64,000 nt of DNA. It comes from Acidovorax sp. HDW3 (GTDB lineage: Bacteria > Pseudomonadota > Gammaproteobacteria > Burkholderiales > Burkholderiaceae_C). The position numbers were made by a program, and so were the translations under genes. A model generated the notes under the pieces. It did not search any database. It was not told where the DNA came from and worked only from the letters and a program-made list of their open reading frames with translations. How positions within the stretch are numbered: the stretch's first letter is position 1; every line of letters begins with the position of its first letter. Positions 22,413 through 31,464 of the stretch are shown one piece after another. The stretch is from positions 2,946,001-3,010,000 of the forward strand of contig NZ_CP049885.1 in assembly GCF_011303755.1 (NCBI RefSeq). Reading direction: 5' to 3'.

Positions 22413-23678
22413 TCAATGGTGATCGCGCCGGGCGATGGCGAGCAGCCGACCCATCTCTTTGCGGTGGCGGCGGGTGTTGTGGGCCAGCCATAGACCGATG
22501 AGCCACATCACGCTCGCCACCAGCAGGCCAAAAACGGCAATGGCGCCAAAGGCGGACAGGCCCAGGCGCGTTGAGAGGCTGTAGAAGCCCCCCATGCAGA
22601 GAATGGCGGCCTGCTCGTTGAAGTTCTGCACCGCAATCGAGCGCCCCGAACCCATCAGGTTGTGGCCCCGGTGTTGCAAAAGCGCGTTCATGGGCACCAC
22701 CAGGAAGCCGCCCAGGCCGCCGAGCACGATCAAAAACGGCACCGCCAGCCAGACGCTGTGGATCAGGTTCATGCCCACCACCAGCAGGCCCATGGCAATG
22801 CCCAGCGGAATCACGCGCGTGGCCTTGTTCAGGCGCATCCGCAGCGAGGCCCAGACGGCGCCCGCCGCCGTACCGATGGCCACCACCCCCACCAGCGCCG
22901 AGGCCTGGGTGGTGCTGTAGCCCAGCGCTGCTGCCGCCCAGGCGAGCACGATGTAGCGCAGGTTGCCCGAGACGCCCCAGAACAGCGTCGTCGTCGCCAG
23001 CGAGATCTGTCCGAGCTTGTCGCGCCACAGGCACAGGTTGCAGCGCCAGAAATCGGTCAACAGCTGCCACAGCTGGCGCGGCATGGGCTGCAAGGACACG
23101 CCGGTGCGGGGGATGCGCAGGTTGAAGCCCGCTGCCAGCGCGTACACCGGCACCAGTGCCAGGATGGCCGCCTCAGCCGGCAAGTCGATGCCCGGCAGCT
23201 GCCAGGCCAGGATCGGGCCCGCCAGGTGCGGCGCCACCAGCTGCCCGCCCAGCAGCACGCCCAGGATGATGGAGGTGATCGTCAGGCCCTCGATCCAACC
23301 GTTGGCCTTGACCAGCTGCGAGGCCGGCAGCAGCTCGGTGAGGATGCCGTACTTGGCCGGCGAGTACGCCGCCGCGCCCAGGCCGACGATGGCGTAGGCC
23401 AGCAGCGGGTGCGAGCCCCAGAGCATGAGCAGGCAGCCCAGCACCTTGATGGCGTTGCTCAGGAACATGACCCGGCCCTTGGGCAGGGCGTCGGCAAAAG
23501 CGCCGACGAAGGGCGCCAGCAGCACGTAGAACAGCGCAAACATGGGCACCAGGGCGGCGCGCTGCCATTCGGCGGCCCCGGCCGAGCGCAGCAGTTCCAC
23601 GGCGACGACGAAGAGGGCATTGTCGGCCAGCGAGCTGAAAAACTGCGCCGCCATGATGGTGTAGAAACCGCGCTTCAT
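22413..23678 (-). CDS. lplT: Lysophospholipid transporter LplT
   Basis: A 421-aa MFS protein with about 12 membrane segments. It flips lysophospholipids across the inner membrane for re-acylation by Aas. The N-terminus MKRGFYTIMAAQFFSSLADNAL and the motif AAYSPAKYGILTELLP near residue 102 are LplT hallmarks. Aas itself is not in the window. It diverges from alr with 127 nt between starts, in which I see no clear binding site. Confidence 0.9.
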   Translation of the reverse strand: MKRGFYTIMAAQFFSSLADNALFVVAVELLRSAGAAEWQRAALVPMFALFYVLLAPFVGAFADALPKGRVMFLSNAIKVLGCLLMLWGSHPLLAYAIVGLGAAAYSPAKYGILTELLPASQLVKANGWIEGLTITSIILGVLLGGQLVAPHLAGPILAWQLPGIDLPAEAAILALVPVYALAAGFNLRIPRTGVSLQPMPRQLWQLLTDFWRCNLCLWRDKLGQISLATTTLFWGVSGNLRYIVLAWAAAALGYSTTQASALVGVVAIGTAAGAVWASLRMRLNKATRVIPLGIAMGLLVVGMNLIHSVWLAVPFLIVLGGLGGFLVVPMNALLQHRGHNLMGSGRSIAVQNFNEQAAILCMGGFYSLSTRLGLSAFGAIAVFGLLVASVMWLIGLWLAHNTRRHRKEMGRLLAIARRDHH

Positions 23679-23805
23679 CGAACAGGGGAGGCTGCATCAG
23701 CGGTACTGATGCGGGGTGAAAAAGGCCGGGATACGGGGATGGCGGGTTATATCACGCACCCCGATGGTGCAAAAATCGCCCGTCCTCGCTTTTTTGCCTG
23801 CCGCC

Positions 23806-24918
23806 ATGCCCCGTCCCATCCAAGCCACCATCGACCTGCCGGCCCTGCAGCACAACCTGGCGCGCTGCCGCGCGGCGGCGCCGGACGCGCGCCTGTGGGC
23901 CGTGGTCAAGGCCAACGCCTACGGCCATGGCATCGAGCGCGTGTACGACGCCCTGCGCGGCACCGACGGCTTTGCCCTGCTCGACCTGGCCGAGGCGCAG
24001 CGCCTGCGCCAGCTCGGCTGGCGCGGCCCGATCCTGCTGCTCGAAGGCGTGTTCGAGCCGCGCGACCTGGAGCTGTGCTCGCGCCTGTCGCTGTGGCACG
24101 CCGTGCATTGCGAGGCGCAGATCGACTGGCTGGCGGCGCACAAAACCCAGGCGCCGCACCGCGTCTTTTTGAAAATGAACACCGGCATGAACCGCCTGGG
24201 GTTTACGCCGCAGCGCTACCGCAGCGCCTGGGCGCGGCTGTCGGCGCTGCCGCAGGTCGATGAAATCTCGCACATGGCGCACTTTGCCAACGCCGATGTC
24301 GAGGGCGGCCTGGCCGCACCGCTGCAGCTGTTCCATACCGCCACGCACGACCTGCCCGGCGAGCGCAGCCTGAGCAACAGCGCCGCCTTGCTGCGCCACG
24401 GCGACCAAGCCCCGGTGCGCTGCGACTGGGTGCGCGCCGGCATCGCCCTCTACGGCAGCGCCCCCGACCACCCGGCGCACCGCAGCGCCCACTGGGACTT
24501 GCAGCCGACCATGACGCTCGCCACCCGCCTGCTGGCAACGCAGCAGCTGCAGGCGGGCGACAGCGTCGGCTACGGCGCGCGCTTTACGGCCAGCGCGCCG
24601 ATGCTCATCGGCATCGCCGCCTGCGGCTACGCCGACGGCTATCCGCGCCACGCCGACAACGGCACGCCGGTGCTGGTCGATGGCGTGCGCACACGCCTGG
24701 TCGGGCGCGTGAGCATGGACATGCTGAGCGTCGATCTGACGCCGCTGCTGGAAGCGGGCCTGGCCCCCGGCCTGGGCAGCGAAGTCACGCTCTGGGGGCG
24801 CGCGGGCAACGGCACGGTGCTGCCCATCGACGATGTGGCCGAGGGCGCGGGCACGGTGGGCTACGAGCTAATGTGCGCCGTCGCGCCGCGCGTGCCCGTC
24901 GTGGTGGACGCGATCTGA
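23806..24918 (+). CDS. alr: Alanine racemase
   Basis: A 370-aa PLP enzyme interconverting L- and D-alanine for peptidoglycan. The PLP lysine is in [10 protein letters not shown] (K35). The second catalytic tyrosine lies in GYGARFTAS near residue 255, and the fold-III motif [12 protein letters not shown] follows near residue 303. I start at [11 protein letters not shown], which gives the standard N-terminus; an upstream in-frame ATG adds 30 non-conserved residues. It is 1 nt before the following membrane-protein gene. Confidence 0.95.
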   Translation: MPRPIQATIDLPALQHNLARCRAAAPDARLWAVVKANAYGHGIERVYDALRGTDGFALLDLAEAQRLRQLGWRGPILLLEGVFEPRDLELCSRLSLWHAVHCEAQIDWLAAHKTQAPHRVFLKMNTGMNRLGFTPQRYRSAWARLSALPQVDEISHMAHFANADVEGGLAAPLQLFHTATHDLPGERSLSNSAALLRHGDQAPVRCDWVRAGIALYGSAPDHPAHRSAHWDLQPTMTLATRLLATQQLQAGDSVGYGARFTASAPMLIGIAACGYADGYPRHADNGTPVLVDGVRTRLVGRVSMDMLSVDLTPLLEAGLAPGLGSEVTLWGRAGNGTVLPIDDVAEGAGTVGYELMCAVAPRVPVVVDAI

Positions 24919-24919
24919 C

Positions 24920-25684
24920 ATGCCCGGCCTGCACCGCCGCTGGGCCACATTGCAGCTGCAGCGCCAGGCCCTGGCGCAGGATTTGCAGCAGCGCCACCAC
25001 CTGCGCCTGCACGGCACGCTCATGGGGGCCTTCACCCTGGCACTGACCTGGGCCGGCGCCACCGTGCTGCGCCGCTGGGGCGTGGACAGCCTGGCGCTGC
25101 GCTACCTGCTGGCGCTGGGCCTGGGTTACGGCGCTTACCTGCTCTTGCTGCGCTGGTGGGCGCAGCAGCTGCTGCAGCCGGCGCAGGTGGGGCTGGGTGA
25201 TGCCGTGGATGGCGTGGAACTGGGTGCGGATATTGCTGCGGCGCTGCCCCGGCCCCGTCCGGCCCCAGCCAGCGGCATGGACGCCGCCGAGACCCACGTT
25301 CAGGCCGAAACCGGCGTCGCCGACTGGGCCGAAGGCGCACTCGAAGCCGTCGGCAGCGCCGATGAGGGCGCCGTGGTGGTCGTGCCGGTGCTGGCGCTGT
25401 TTGCCATCGGCACGGCGCTGTTCATGGGCGCCGGGGCGCTGGCGCTGCTGTTCTTTGGCTGGGACGCGCTGTTGGCCGTGGCCGTGGAGCTGGCCTTTGC
25501 CAGCGTGGCCGCGCGCACGACCATGGGCCTGGAGCGCCACGGCTGGCTGGGCGCCGCCATGCGCCTGACGTGCAAGCCCATGCTCGCCGCCTTGCTGTGC
25601 GCCGTGGCCCTGGGGGCTGCCATCGACCACTGGCTACCCGGGGCGCAAACCCTGCCGCAGGCGCTGCAGCAACTGCGTCGTTAG
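24920..25684 (+). CDS. Membrane protein of unknown function
   Basis: A 254-aa protein I do not recognise. Hydrophobic segments: residues ~34-50, ~60-80 (LALRYLLALGLGYGAYLLLL), ~152-190 (a long GALALLFFGWDALLAVAVELAF stretch), and ~217-236. A polar Pro/Ala linker joins the two halves. It is the second gene of an alr transcript (1-nt gap) and lies upstream of radA. No catalytic motif is visible. Confidence 0.7.
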   Translation: MPGLHRRWATLQLQRQALAQDLQQRHHLRLHGTLMGAFTLALTWAGATVLRRWGVDSLALRYLLALGLGYGAYLLLLRWWAQQLLQPAQVGLGDAVDGVELGADIAAALPRPRPAPASGMDAAETHVQAETGVADWAEGALEAVGSADEGAVVVVPVLALFAIGTALFMGAGALALLFFGWDALLAVAVELAFASVAARTTMGLERHGWLGAAMRLTCKPMLAALLCAVALGAAIDHWLPGAQTLPQALQQLRR

Positions 25685-25738
25685 CTACTAAAACAATAGC
25701 TTCTGACGCTTGCTGGATCAGCGTTTGCGGCATTTTTC
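25685..25738 (+). repeat. Dispersed palindromic repeat, copy f
   Basis: CTACTAAAACAATAGCTTCT, then GACGCTTGCTGGATCAGCG and TTTGCGGCATTTTT. It begins at the stop codon of the upstream membrane-protein gene and ends 10 nt before the radA ATG. Confidence 0.85.
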
Positions 25739-25748
25739 ATCATCCATC

Positions 25749-27137
25749 ATGGCCAAAGACAAAACCCTCTACACCTGCAACGAATGTGGCGCCAGCAGCC
25801 CGCGCTGGCTCGGCAAGTGCCCCGGCTGCGGCGGCTGGAACACGCTGGTGGAGACCCTGGCCGAGAGTGCCGGCAGCGGCAAGAACCGGCTGAGCGCCAG
25901 CGCCGGCCAGTACACCGGCCTGGCGCAGGCGCAGGCGGTGCAGCCGCTGGTGAGCATCGAGGCGAACGAGGTGGCGCGCACGCAAAGCGGCATCGAGGAG
26001 CTCGACCGCGTGCTCGGCGGCGGCGTCGTCGAGGGCGCGGTGGTGCTCATCGGCGGCGATCCGGGCATTGGCAAATCCACCCTGCTGCTGCAGGCCATGG
26101 ATGCGCTGCAGCGCGCCGGCCTGCCCACGCTCTACGTCACGGGCGAGGAGAGCGGCGCGCAGGTGGCGCTGCGCGCGCGCCGCCTGGGCATCGAGGGTAG
26201 CCAGGTGCAGTTGCTCGCTGAAATTCAGCTGGAAAAAATCCTCGCCACGGTACAGGCCGAGCAGCCGGCGGTGTGCGTCATCGACTCCATCCAGACGGTG
26301 TACTCCGACCAGCTCACCAGCGCCCCCGGCAGCGTCGCCCAGGTGCGCGAGTGCGCCGCGCACCTCACGCGCCTGGCCAAGGCCACGGGCATTGCCGTCA
26401 TCCTGGTCGGCCACGTGACCAAGGAGGGCGCGCTCGCCGGCCCGCGCGTGCTCGAACACATGGTCGATACCGTGCTGTACTTCGAGGGCGATACGCACAG
26501 CAGCTACCGCCTGGTGCGCGCCATCAAGAACCGTTTTGGCGCCGTCAACGAGATCGGCGTCTTCGCCATGACCGAGCGCGGCCTGCGCGGCGTCTCCAAC
26601 CCGAGCGCAATTTTTTTGAGCCAGCACAGCGAGCCCGTGCCCGGCAGCTGCGTGCTGGTCACCCTTGAAGGCACGCGCCCGCTGCTGGTGGAGATTCAAG
26701 CCCTGGTCGATGGCGGCGGGGTGAGCCCCCGGCGCCTGTCGGTGGGCCTGGAGCGCGACCGCCTGGCCATGCTGCTGGCGGTGCTGCACCGCCACGCCGG
26801 CGTCGCCTGCGCCGACCAGGACGTGTTCGTCAACGCCGTCGGCGGCGTGCGCATCAGCGAGCCGGCGGCGGATTTGGCGGTGCTGCTGGCCATCACCAGC
26901 AGCCTGCGCGGCAAGGCCCTGCCCAAGGGTTTTATCGCCTTTGGCGAAGTCGGCCTGGCGGGCGAGGTGCGGCCCGCGCCGCGCGGCCAGGAGCGTTTGA
27001 AGGAGGCGGCCAAGCTCGGCTTCACGGTGGCCGTGGTGCCGAAGGCGAATGCGCCGAAAAAGCCGATTGCGGGTTTGGTGATCCACGCCGTCGAGCGCGT
27101 GGACGAGGCCATGACCGTGGTGCGCGGACTCGATTGA
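25749..27137 (+). CDS. radA: DNA repair protein RadA
   Basis: A 462-aa RecA-like ATPase acting in recombination-intermediate processing and branch migration. The N-terminal zinc finger is CNECG...CPGCG (residues ~10-30). Walker A is GGDPGIGKST near residue 100, and the RadA-specific KNRFG motif is near residue 258. A C-terminal Lon-protease-like domain includes PKGFIAFGEVGLAGEVR. I chose the ATG giving MAKDKTLYTC, which matches the family; an upstream in-frame start lies inside repeat f. Confidence 0.96.
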   Translation: MAKDKTLYTCNECGASSPRWLGKCPGCGGWNTLVETLAESAGSGKNRLSASAGQYTGLAQAQAVQPLVSIEANEVARTQSGIEELDRVLGGGVVEGAVVLIGGDPGIGKSTLLLQAMDALQRAGLPTLYVTGEESGAQVALRARRLGIEGSQVQLLAEIQLEKILATVQAEQPAVCVIDSIQTVYSDQLTSAPGSVAQVRECAAHLTRLAKATGIAVILVGHVTKEGALAGPRVLEHMVDTVLYFEGDTHSSYRLVRAIKNRFGAVNEIGVFAMTERGLRGVSNPSAIFLSQHSEPVPGSCVLVTLEGTRPLLVEIQALVDGGGVSPRRLSVGLERDRLAMLLAVLHRHAGVACADQDVFVNAVGGVRISEPAADLAVLLAITSSLRGKALPKGFIAFGEVGLAGEVRPAPRGQERLKEAAKLGFTVAVVPKANAPKKPIAGLVIHAVERVDEAMTVVRGLD

Positions 27138-27207
27138 AACGCCTGCCGCGCCCGTAGAATTGCCTTTTTTGCGGCCCGCTGGCCGCTCGCCCTTGCAAAG
27201 GATTCCC

Positions 27208-28146
27208 ATGAGCCCCGTAGTTCCCTCGATGGCCGACCGTGACGGCAAGATCTGGATGGACGGCCAAATGGTCGAATGGCGCGATGCCAAGATCCACGTG
27301 CTCACGCACACGCTGCACTACGGCTGCGGCGCCTTTGAGGGCGTGCGCGCGTACAACACCGCCGGCGGCACGGCCATCTTCCGCCTGCAGGAGCACACCG
27401 AGCGCCTGATGAACAGCGCCAAAATCCTGCGCATGAAGCTGCCCTTCACGGCCGAGCAGCTCAACGCCGCGCAGCTCGACGTGGTGCGGGCCAACAAGCT
27501 CGAGAGCTGCTACCTGCGCCCGCTGGTGTGGATTGGCGACAAGAAACTCGGCGTCTCGCCCAAGGGCAACACCATCCACGCCATGGTCGCCGCCTGGGCC
27601 TGGGGCGCCTACCTGGGCGAAGAGGGTTTGAAGCGCGGCATCCGCGTCAAGACCAGCAGCTACACGCGCCACCACGTCAACATCACCATGACGCAGGCCA
27701 AGGCGGTGAGCAACTACAGCAACTCCATCCTCGCCAACATGGAAGCGACCGACGACGGCTACGACGAGGCGCTGCTGCTCGACAGCGCTGGCTTCGTCTC
27801 CGAAGGCGCGGGCGAGAACATTTTCATCATCAAGAACGGCGTCATCTACACCCCCGACCTGTCCGCCGGTGCCTTGAACGGCATCACGCGCAACACGGTG
27901 TTCCACATCGCCCGCGACCTGGGCCTGGAGATCGTGCAAAAGCGCATCACGCGCGACGAGGTGTACATCGCCGACGAAGCCTTCTTCACCGGCACGGCGG
28001 CGGAAGTGACACCGATCCGCGAGCTCGACCGCATCGAGCTCGGCGCCGGCTGCCGGGGCCCGATCACGGAAAAAATCCAAACCGCGTTCTTTGACATCGT
28101 CAACGGCCGCAACCCGAAATACGCCCACTGGCTGACCAAGGTGTGA
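27208..28146 (+). CDS. ilvE: Branched-chain amino acid aminotransferase
   Basis: A 312-aa fold-type IV PLP aminotransferase, last step of Leu/Ile/Val synthesis. Family features: GKIWMDGQMVEWRDAK near the start, HYGCGAFEGVRAY near residue 45, the PLP lysine in QAKAVSNYSNS near residue 168, and GAGENIFIIKNG near residue 198. AAAGGA lies 7 nt upstream of the ATG. Its stop is 8 nt before the next ATG (28155), with a GTG overlapping the stop itself. Confidence 0.95.
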   Translation: MSPVVPSMADRDGKIWMDGQMVEWRDAKIHVLTHTLHYGCGAFEGVRAYNTAGGTAIFRLQEHTERLMNSAKILRMKLPFTAEQLNAAQLDVVRANKLESCYLRPLVWIGDKKLGVSPKGNTIHAMVAAWAWGAYLGEEGLKRGIRVKTSSYTRHHVNITMTQAKAVSNYSNSILANMEATDDGYDEALLLDSAGFVSEGAGENIFIIKNGVIYTPDLSAGALNGITRNTVFHIARDLGLEIVQKRITRDEVYIADEAFFTGTAAEVTPIRELDRIELGAGCRGPITEKIQTAFFDIVNGRNPKYAHWLTKV

Positions 28147-28154
28147 GCAATACC

Positions 28155-28361
28155 ATGACCCAAGCAACCGTAGAACTGCTGGCCAAAGACCTGGACAACA
28201 ACGGCGGCATCCACTGCCCCAGCGCCCAGGCCGACATGAAACTCTGGAACAACCACCCGCGCGTGTTCCTCGGCATCGCCCACCAGGGGCGCGCCAAGTG
28301 CCCGTACTGCGGCACGGTGTACCAGCTCAAGGCGGGGGAGGTGGTGCAGGGTGGGCATTGA
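28155..28361 (+). CDS. Small CHCC-type zinc-finger protein
   Basis: A 68-aa protein matching the zf-CHCC family (related to the NDUFS6 subunit domain). Ligands are HCP near residue 20, H in GIAHQG, and CPYCG near residue 50. An alternative GTG start at 28143 overlaps the ilvE stop and would add four residues. It is commonly found next to ilvE in these bacteria. Function is not established; zinc binding is inferred from the motif. Its end overlaps the following glycosyltransferase start by 11 nt. Confidence 0.85.
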   Translation: MTQATVELLAKDLDNNGGIHCPSAQADMKLWNNHPRVFLGIAHQGRAKCPYCGTVYQLKAGEVVQGGH

Positions 28362-29262
28362 GCCCCCGGCTGCACCGCCCGCCGACAGCGCCCTGCCCGG
28401 GCGCTGTCCTGCCTTAGGGGACGTCACCGCCGTCATCGTCAGCTACAACAGCGCGCACTGCGTGCCGGCCCTGGCGGCGCAGCTCGCCGATTGGCCACAC
28501 GTCATCGTCGCCGACAACGGCAGCAGCGACGCCACCGCCACTGTCCTGCGCCAACAGCTGCCGCAGGCGCAGGTGCTGGAGCTGGGCGAAAACCGGGGCT
28601 TTGGCGCTGCCAACAACGCCGCCCTGGCGCGGGTGAGCACGCCCTACGCCCTGCTCATCAACCCCGACTGCGAGTTGCACGCCGCACAGGCGCTGGCGCT
28701 GCTGGCGTGCATGGCGCAGTGGCCGCAGGCCGCCATCGTGGTGCCGCAGCTGGTCGATGGCCGGGGCCAGCCGCAGCTCAACTACGGCTGGCTGCGCCGG
28801 CAATGGGCCGCGCGCGGCCCCGGGGCCGAGGGCCTGGCCTGCGTCGGCAATGCCTGCGGCGCCGCCATGCTGCTGCGCCTGTCGGCCCTGCCGACGCGCG
28901 ACTGGTTCGATACGCGTTTTTTCCTCTACTACGAGGACGAGGATTTGTGCCTGCGCCTGCTGCAGGCCGGCAAGCCGGTGCTGATCGAGCCGGCGGTGCG
29001 CGTGGCGCACGCCAACCGGGGCTCGGTGCGCGGCCCGCGCCCGCTGCGCGTGGAATGGGGCCGGGGCTACCACCATGCGCGCTCGAAGATTCTGTTCACC
29101 GCCAAGCACCACGGCCCGCAGCCGGCCGCGCGCCAGCGCCGCCAGGCCCTGGCCGGCGCCCTGGCGCTGCTGCTGCTGCGCCTGCTCGCGCCCTCACCCA
29201 AGCACGTGGCGCGCCTGTGGGGGCGCATCCAGGGCCTGTGGTCGGCGCCAGTGCATTACTGA
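28351..29262 (+). CDS. Glycosyltransferase family 2
   Basis: A 303-aa GT-A fold transferase with a GTG start (28351) overlapping the end of the zinc-finger gene. Features: TAVIVSYNSAHCV near residue 30, VADNGSSDAT near residue 53, the metal-binding region LLINPDCELH near residue 105, and FFLYYEDEDLCLRLLQAGKP near residue 190. This pattern is typical of rhamnosyl-type transferases of LPS or O-antigen. It is the first of three LPS-related genes with small gaps. Donor and acceptor sugars cannot be told from sequence. Confidence 0.85.
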   Translation: MGIEPPAAPPADSALPGRCPALGDVTAVIVSYNSAHCVPALAAQLADWPHVIVADNGSSDATATVLRQQLPQAQVLELGENRGFGAANNAALARVSTPYALLINPDCELHAAQALALLACMAQWPQAAIVVPQLVDGRGQPQLNYGWLRRQWAARGPGAEGLACVGNACGAAMLLRLSALPTRDWFDTRFFLYYEDEDLCLRLLQAGKPVLIEPAVRVAHANRGSVRGPRPLRVEWGRGYHHARSKILFTAKHHGPQPAARQRRQALAGALALLLLRLLAPSPKHVARLWGRIQGLWSAPVHY

Positions 29263-29271
29263 GGCCCATCC

Positions 29272-30048
29272 ATGTCCTGTTTGACCGTCGTCATCCTCAC
29301 GCTCAATGAGGCGCACCACATCGAGGCCTGCCTGCGCAGCCTGCAGGGGCTGCAGGCTGCGCGCCTGGTGCTCGACAGCGGCAGCAGCGACGCCACCGTC
29401 GCCCTGGCCCAGGCCCTGGGCGCGCAGGTGCAGGTGTACGCCGACTGGCAGGGCTTTGGCGTGCAGCGCAGCCGCGCCCTGGCCCATGTGGCCGAGAGCG
29501 ATTGGGTGTTTTTTCTCGATGCCGACGAGCGCATGACGCCGGCGCTGGCGCAGGAGATCGCCGCCGTCGTCGCGCGCGACGAGGAGGCCGTGTGGGAAGT
29601 CGTCTGGGAGCAGATGGCCTACGGCCAGTCGCTGGCGCGCATGGGTGGCTCCGGCGGCGTGGCGCGGCTGTTCCCGCGCCGCCTGCTCGAACGCTTTGAC
29701 GGCGCCGTGCACGAAGGCGCCGTGCTGCGCCGCAGCGCACCCACGCGCCGCCTGCGTGCGCGCCTGCCGCATTACTCGCGCGAGACGATTTATGCCAGCT
29801 TGCAAAAACTCGCCCAGTACGTGCAGCTGGGCGCGCTCAAGCGCCACCAGGCCGGCAAGCGCGGCGGCCTGTTGCGCGGCATGGGCTCGGGGCTGGCCAA
29901 TTTTTTACGGCTGTACCTGTTCCAGCGTGGCTTTTTGTGTGGGCGGGCAGGATTCTTGTACAGCTTCTTCGTCGGTCTGGAATGCTTTTTTCGCTACGTC
30001 GCGCTGGAAGTGGACCGGGCGGAGTTGAACGCGCCCGTGCGGCGCTAG
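29272..30048 (+). CDS. Glycosyltransferase family 2 (WaaE/KdtX-like)
   Basis: A 258-aa transferase. The start LTVVILTLNEAHHIEACLRSL is typical of the KdtX/WaaE group, which adds a sugar to the inner LPS core. DSGSSDATVALA follows near residue 36, and FFLDADERMTPAL (DxD) near residue 78. The motif HEGAVL near residue 148 and a membrane-associating C-terminal segment (RLYLFQRGFLCGRAGFLYSFF) are also typical. It is 9 nt after the previous transferase and 9 nt before the O-antigen ligase. Confidence 0.85.
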   Translation: MSCLTVVILTLNEAHHIEACLRSLQGLQAARLVLDSGSSDATVALAQALGAQVQVYADWQGFGVQRSRALAHVAESDWVFFLDADERMTPALAQEIAAVVARDEEAVWEVVWEQMAYGQSLARMGGSGGVARLFPRRLLERFDGAVHEGAVLRRSAPTRRLRARLPHYSRETIYASLQKLAQYVQLGALKRHQAGKRGGLLRGMGSGLANFLRLYLFQRGFLCGRAGFLYSFFVGLECFFRYVALEVDRAELNAPVRR

Positions 30049-30057
30049 AAAGAAAAC

Positions 30058-31290
30058 ATGGGCGCCAAGCTGCAGCAGCGCCTGCACACCGGGGCGCAAT
30101 GGGCGCTGGTGGCAGGTTTTTTGTTCTTCCCGGTGTTCCTGGCGTTGGGGAACATCGCTATCGCACTGGCCGCTGTGCTGGCCCTGTTGGCAGGCGGCTG
30201 GCGCCAGCGCTGGCAGCAGATAGGCAGCACGCCGCTGCTGTGGTGGGCGCTGGGCCTGTACGGCTGCGTGCTGCTGGGCGTGGCCTACAGCCCAGCGCCT
30301 TGGGCAGATATGCAGGTGCACCTGAGCAAGTACGGCAAGCTGCTGGTGCTGCCGCTGTTTTGGCCGCTGCTGCAAGAGGCGCATTGGCGCCGGCGCTGCA
30401 CCAACGCCTTTGCTGCCGCCATGGTGTTCATTTTGCTGTCGGTGTACGCCAGTATTTGGTGGCTGCTGCCATGGTCGGCCAAACAGACCCTGGGCTGGGG
30501 GGGCGACCACACCGTGGCGGGCGACTACATCACGCAAAACATCATGATGTGCTTTTTTGTGCTGCTGGCCCTGGTGCGCGGCCAGGCCGCCCGCTGGCAC
30601 TGGCTGCGCGCCACCTGGTGGCTGCTGGCGGCGCTGGCGGCGCTGGCGATTACGCAGCTGTCCGAGGGGCGCACCGGCTACCTGCTGCTGGCCGTGGTGC
30701 TGGCGGTGTACATACTCGTGGCCTGGCAGGGGCGGGGGCGCTGGTGGGCGCTGGGGGCTGCGGCCAGTGCCTTGGCGTTGGCGCTATGGGCCTCGCCCGT
30801 GGTGCGCGAGCGCATGGCGCTGGGCTGGCAAGAAGCCCGCACCAGCACCAACATGGAAATCACCAGCGTGGGCGGGCGGATCAATTTTTGGCGCCTGACG
30901 GCTGAAATGGCGCTGGAAAAACCCCTCCAGGGCTGGGGCACGGGCAGCTACCACAACACCTGGTGTCAGCATGTGACGCAAAAGGGGCGGCCCGATTGGT
31001 GCCATTTCGGCGGCTGGCATCCGCACAACCAGTACCTGTTTTTCTGGATGGAAAACGGCCTGCCCGGGCTGCTGCTGTTCGTGTTGTTGCTGGCCACCCC
31101 GGCCTGGCTGGCGCGCCAGGCGGCGCCCACCGATCGGCCTCTGCTGTGGGGCTTGAGCGCCATCTTGGCCGTGAACAGCCTGATCAACGCCCCCCTGTTC
31201 AGCGCCCGCGAGAGCCATTTTTTCATCCTCATGCTGCTGCTGTGGGGCGCACAGGCCCACTGGGGTAGGCGTGCGCAGCACCCAGGTTAG
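30058..31290 (+). CDS. waaL: O-antigen ligase family protein (WaaL-like)
   Basis: A 410-aa inner-membrane protein with about 10-12 hydrophobic helices. A large periplasmic loop contains WHPHNQYLFFWMENGLPG near residue 320, the conserved histidine region of WaaL/Wzy_C proteins. An arginine-bearing segment ITQLSEGRTGYLLL lies near residue 200. It would attach undecaprenyl-linked O-polysaccharide to lipid A-core, consistent with the two upstream glycosyltransferases. A Wzy polymerase role cannot be excluded. Its TAG stop is the first bases of a MITE-like element. Confidence 0.8.
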   Translation: MGAKLQQRLHTGAQWALVAGFLFFPVFLALGNIAIALAAVLALLAGGWRQRWQQIGSTPLLWWALGLYGCVLLGVAYSPAPWADMQVHLSKYGKLLVLPLFWPLLQEAHWRRRCTNAFAAAMVFILLSVYASIWWLLPWSAKQTLGWGGDHTVAGDYITQNIMMCFFVLLALVRGQAARWHWLRATWWLLAALAALAITQLSEGRTGYLLLAVVLAVYILVAWQGRGRWWALGAAASALALALWASPVVRERMALGWQEARTSTNMEITSVGGRINFWRLTAEMALEKPLQGWGTGSYHNTWCQHVTQKGRPDWCHFGGWHPHNQYLFFWMENGLPGLLLFVLLLATPAWLARQAAPTDRPLLWGLSAILAVNSLINAPLFSARESHFFILMLLLWGAQAHWGRRAQHPG

Positions 31291-31391
31291 GAGCCTGTCG
31301 GACTTGGAAATCGTCGGCTGCAAATCCGGCAAAAACTGGTCTCGCTGGGGCCGATTTTCGCTTTCGACGCTCCAAATCCGACAGGCTCCTA
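31288..31391 (+). mobile_element. 104-bp MITE-like palindromic element
   Basis: Terminal inverted repeats of 20 bp: TAGGAGCCTGTCGGACTTGG on the left and, reverse-complemented from the right, TAGGAGCCTGTCGGATTTGG (one mismatch). The interior has no coding capacity. The left TAG is also the O-antigen ligase stop codon. No transposase is nearby, so it would need one in trans. No long target duplication is clear. Confidence 0.7.
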
Positions 31392-31464
31392 GCGCAGCAA
31401 GGCGGGCTGTTTTGCTTTATAAGTGTGCAAACTAATTACGGCCCTGTCCTTGCCGTCTGCCACC

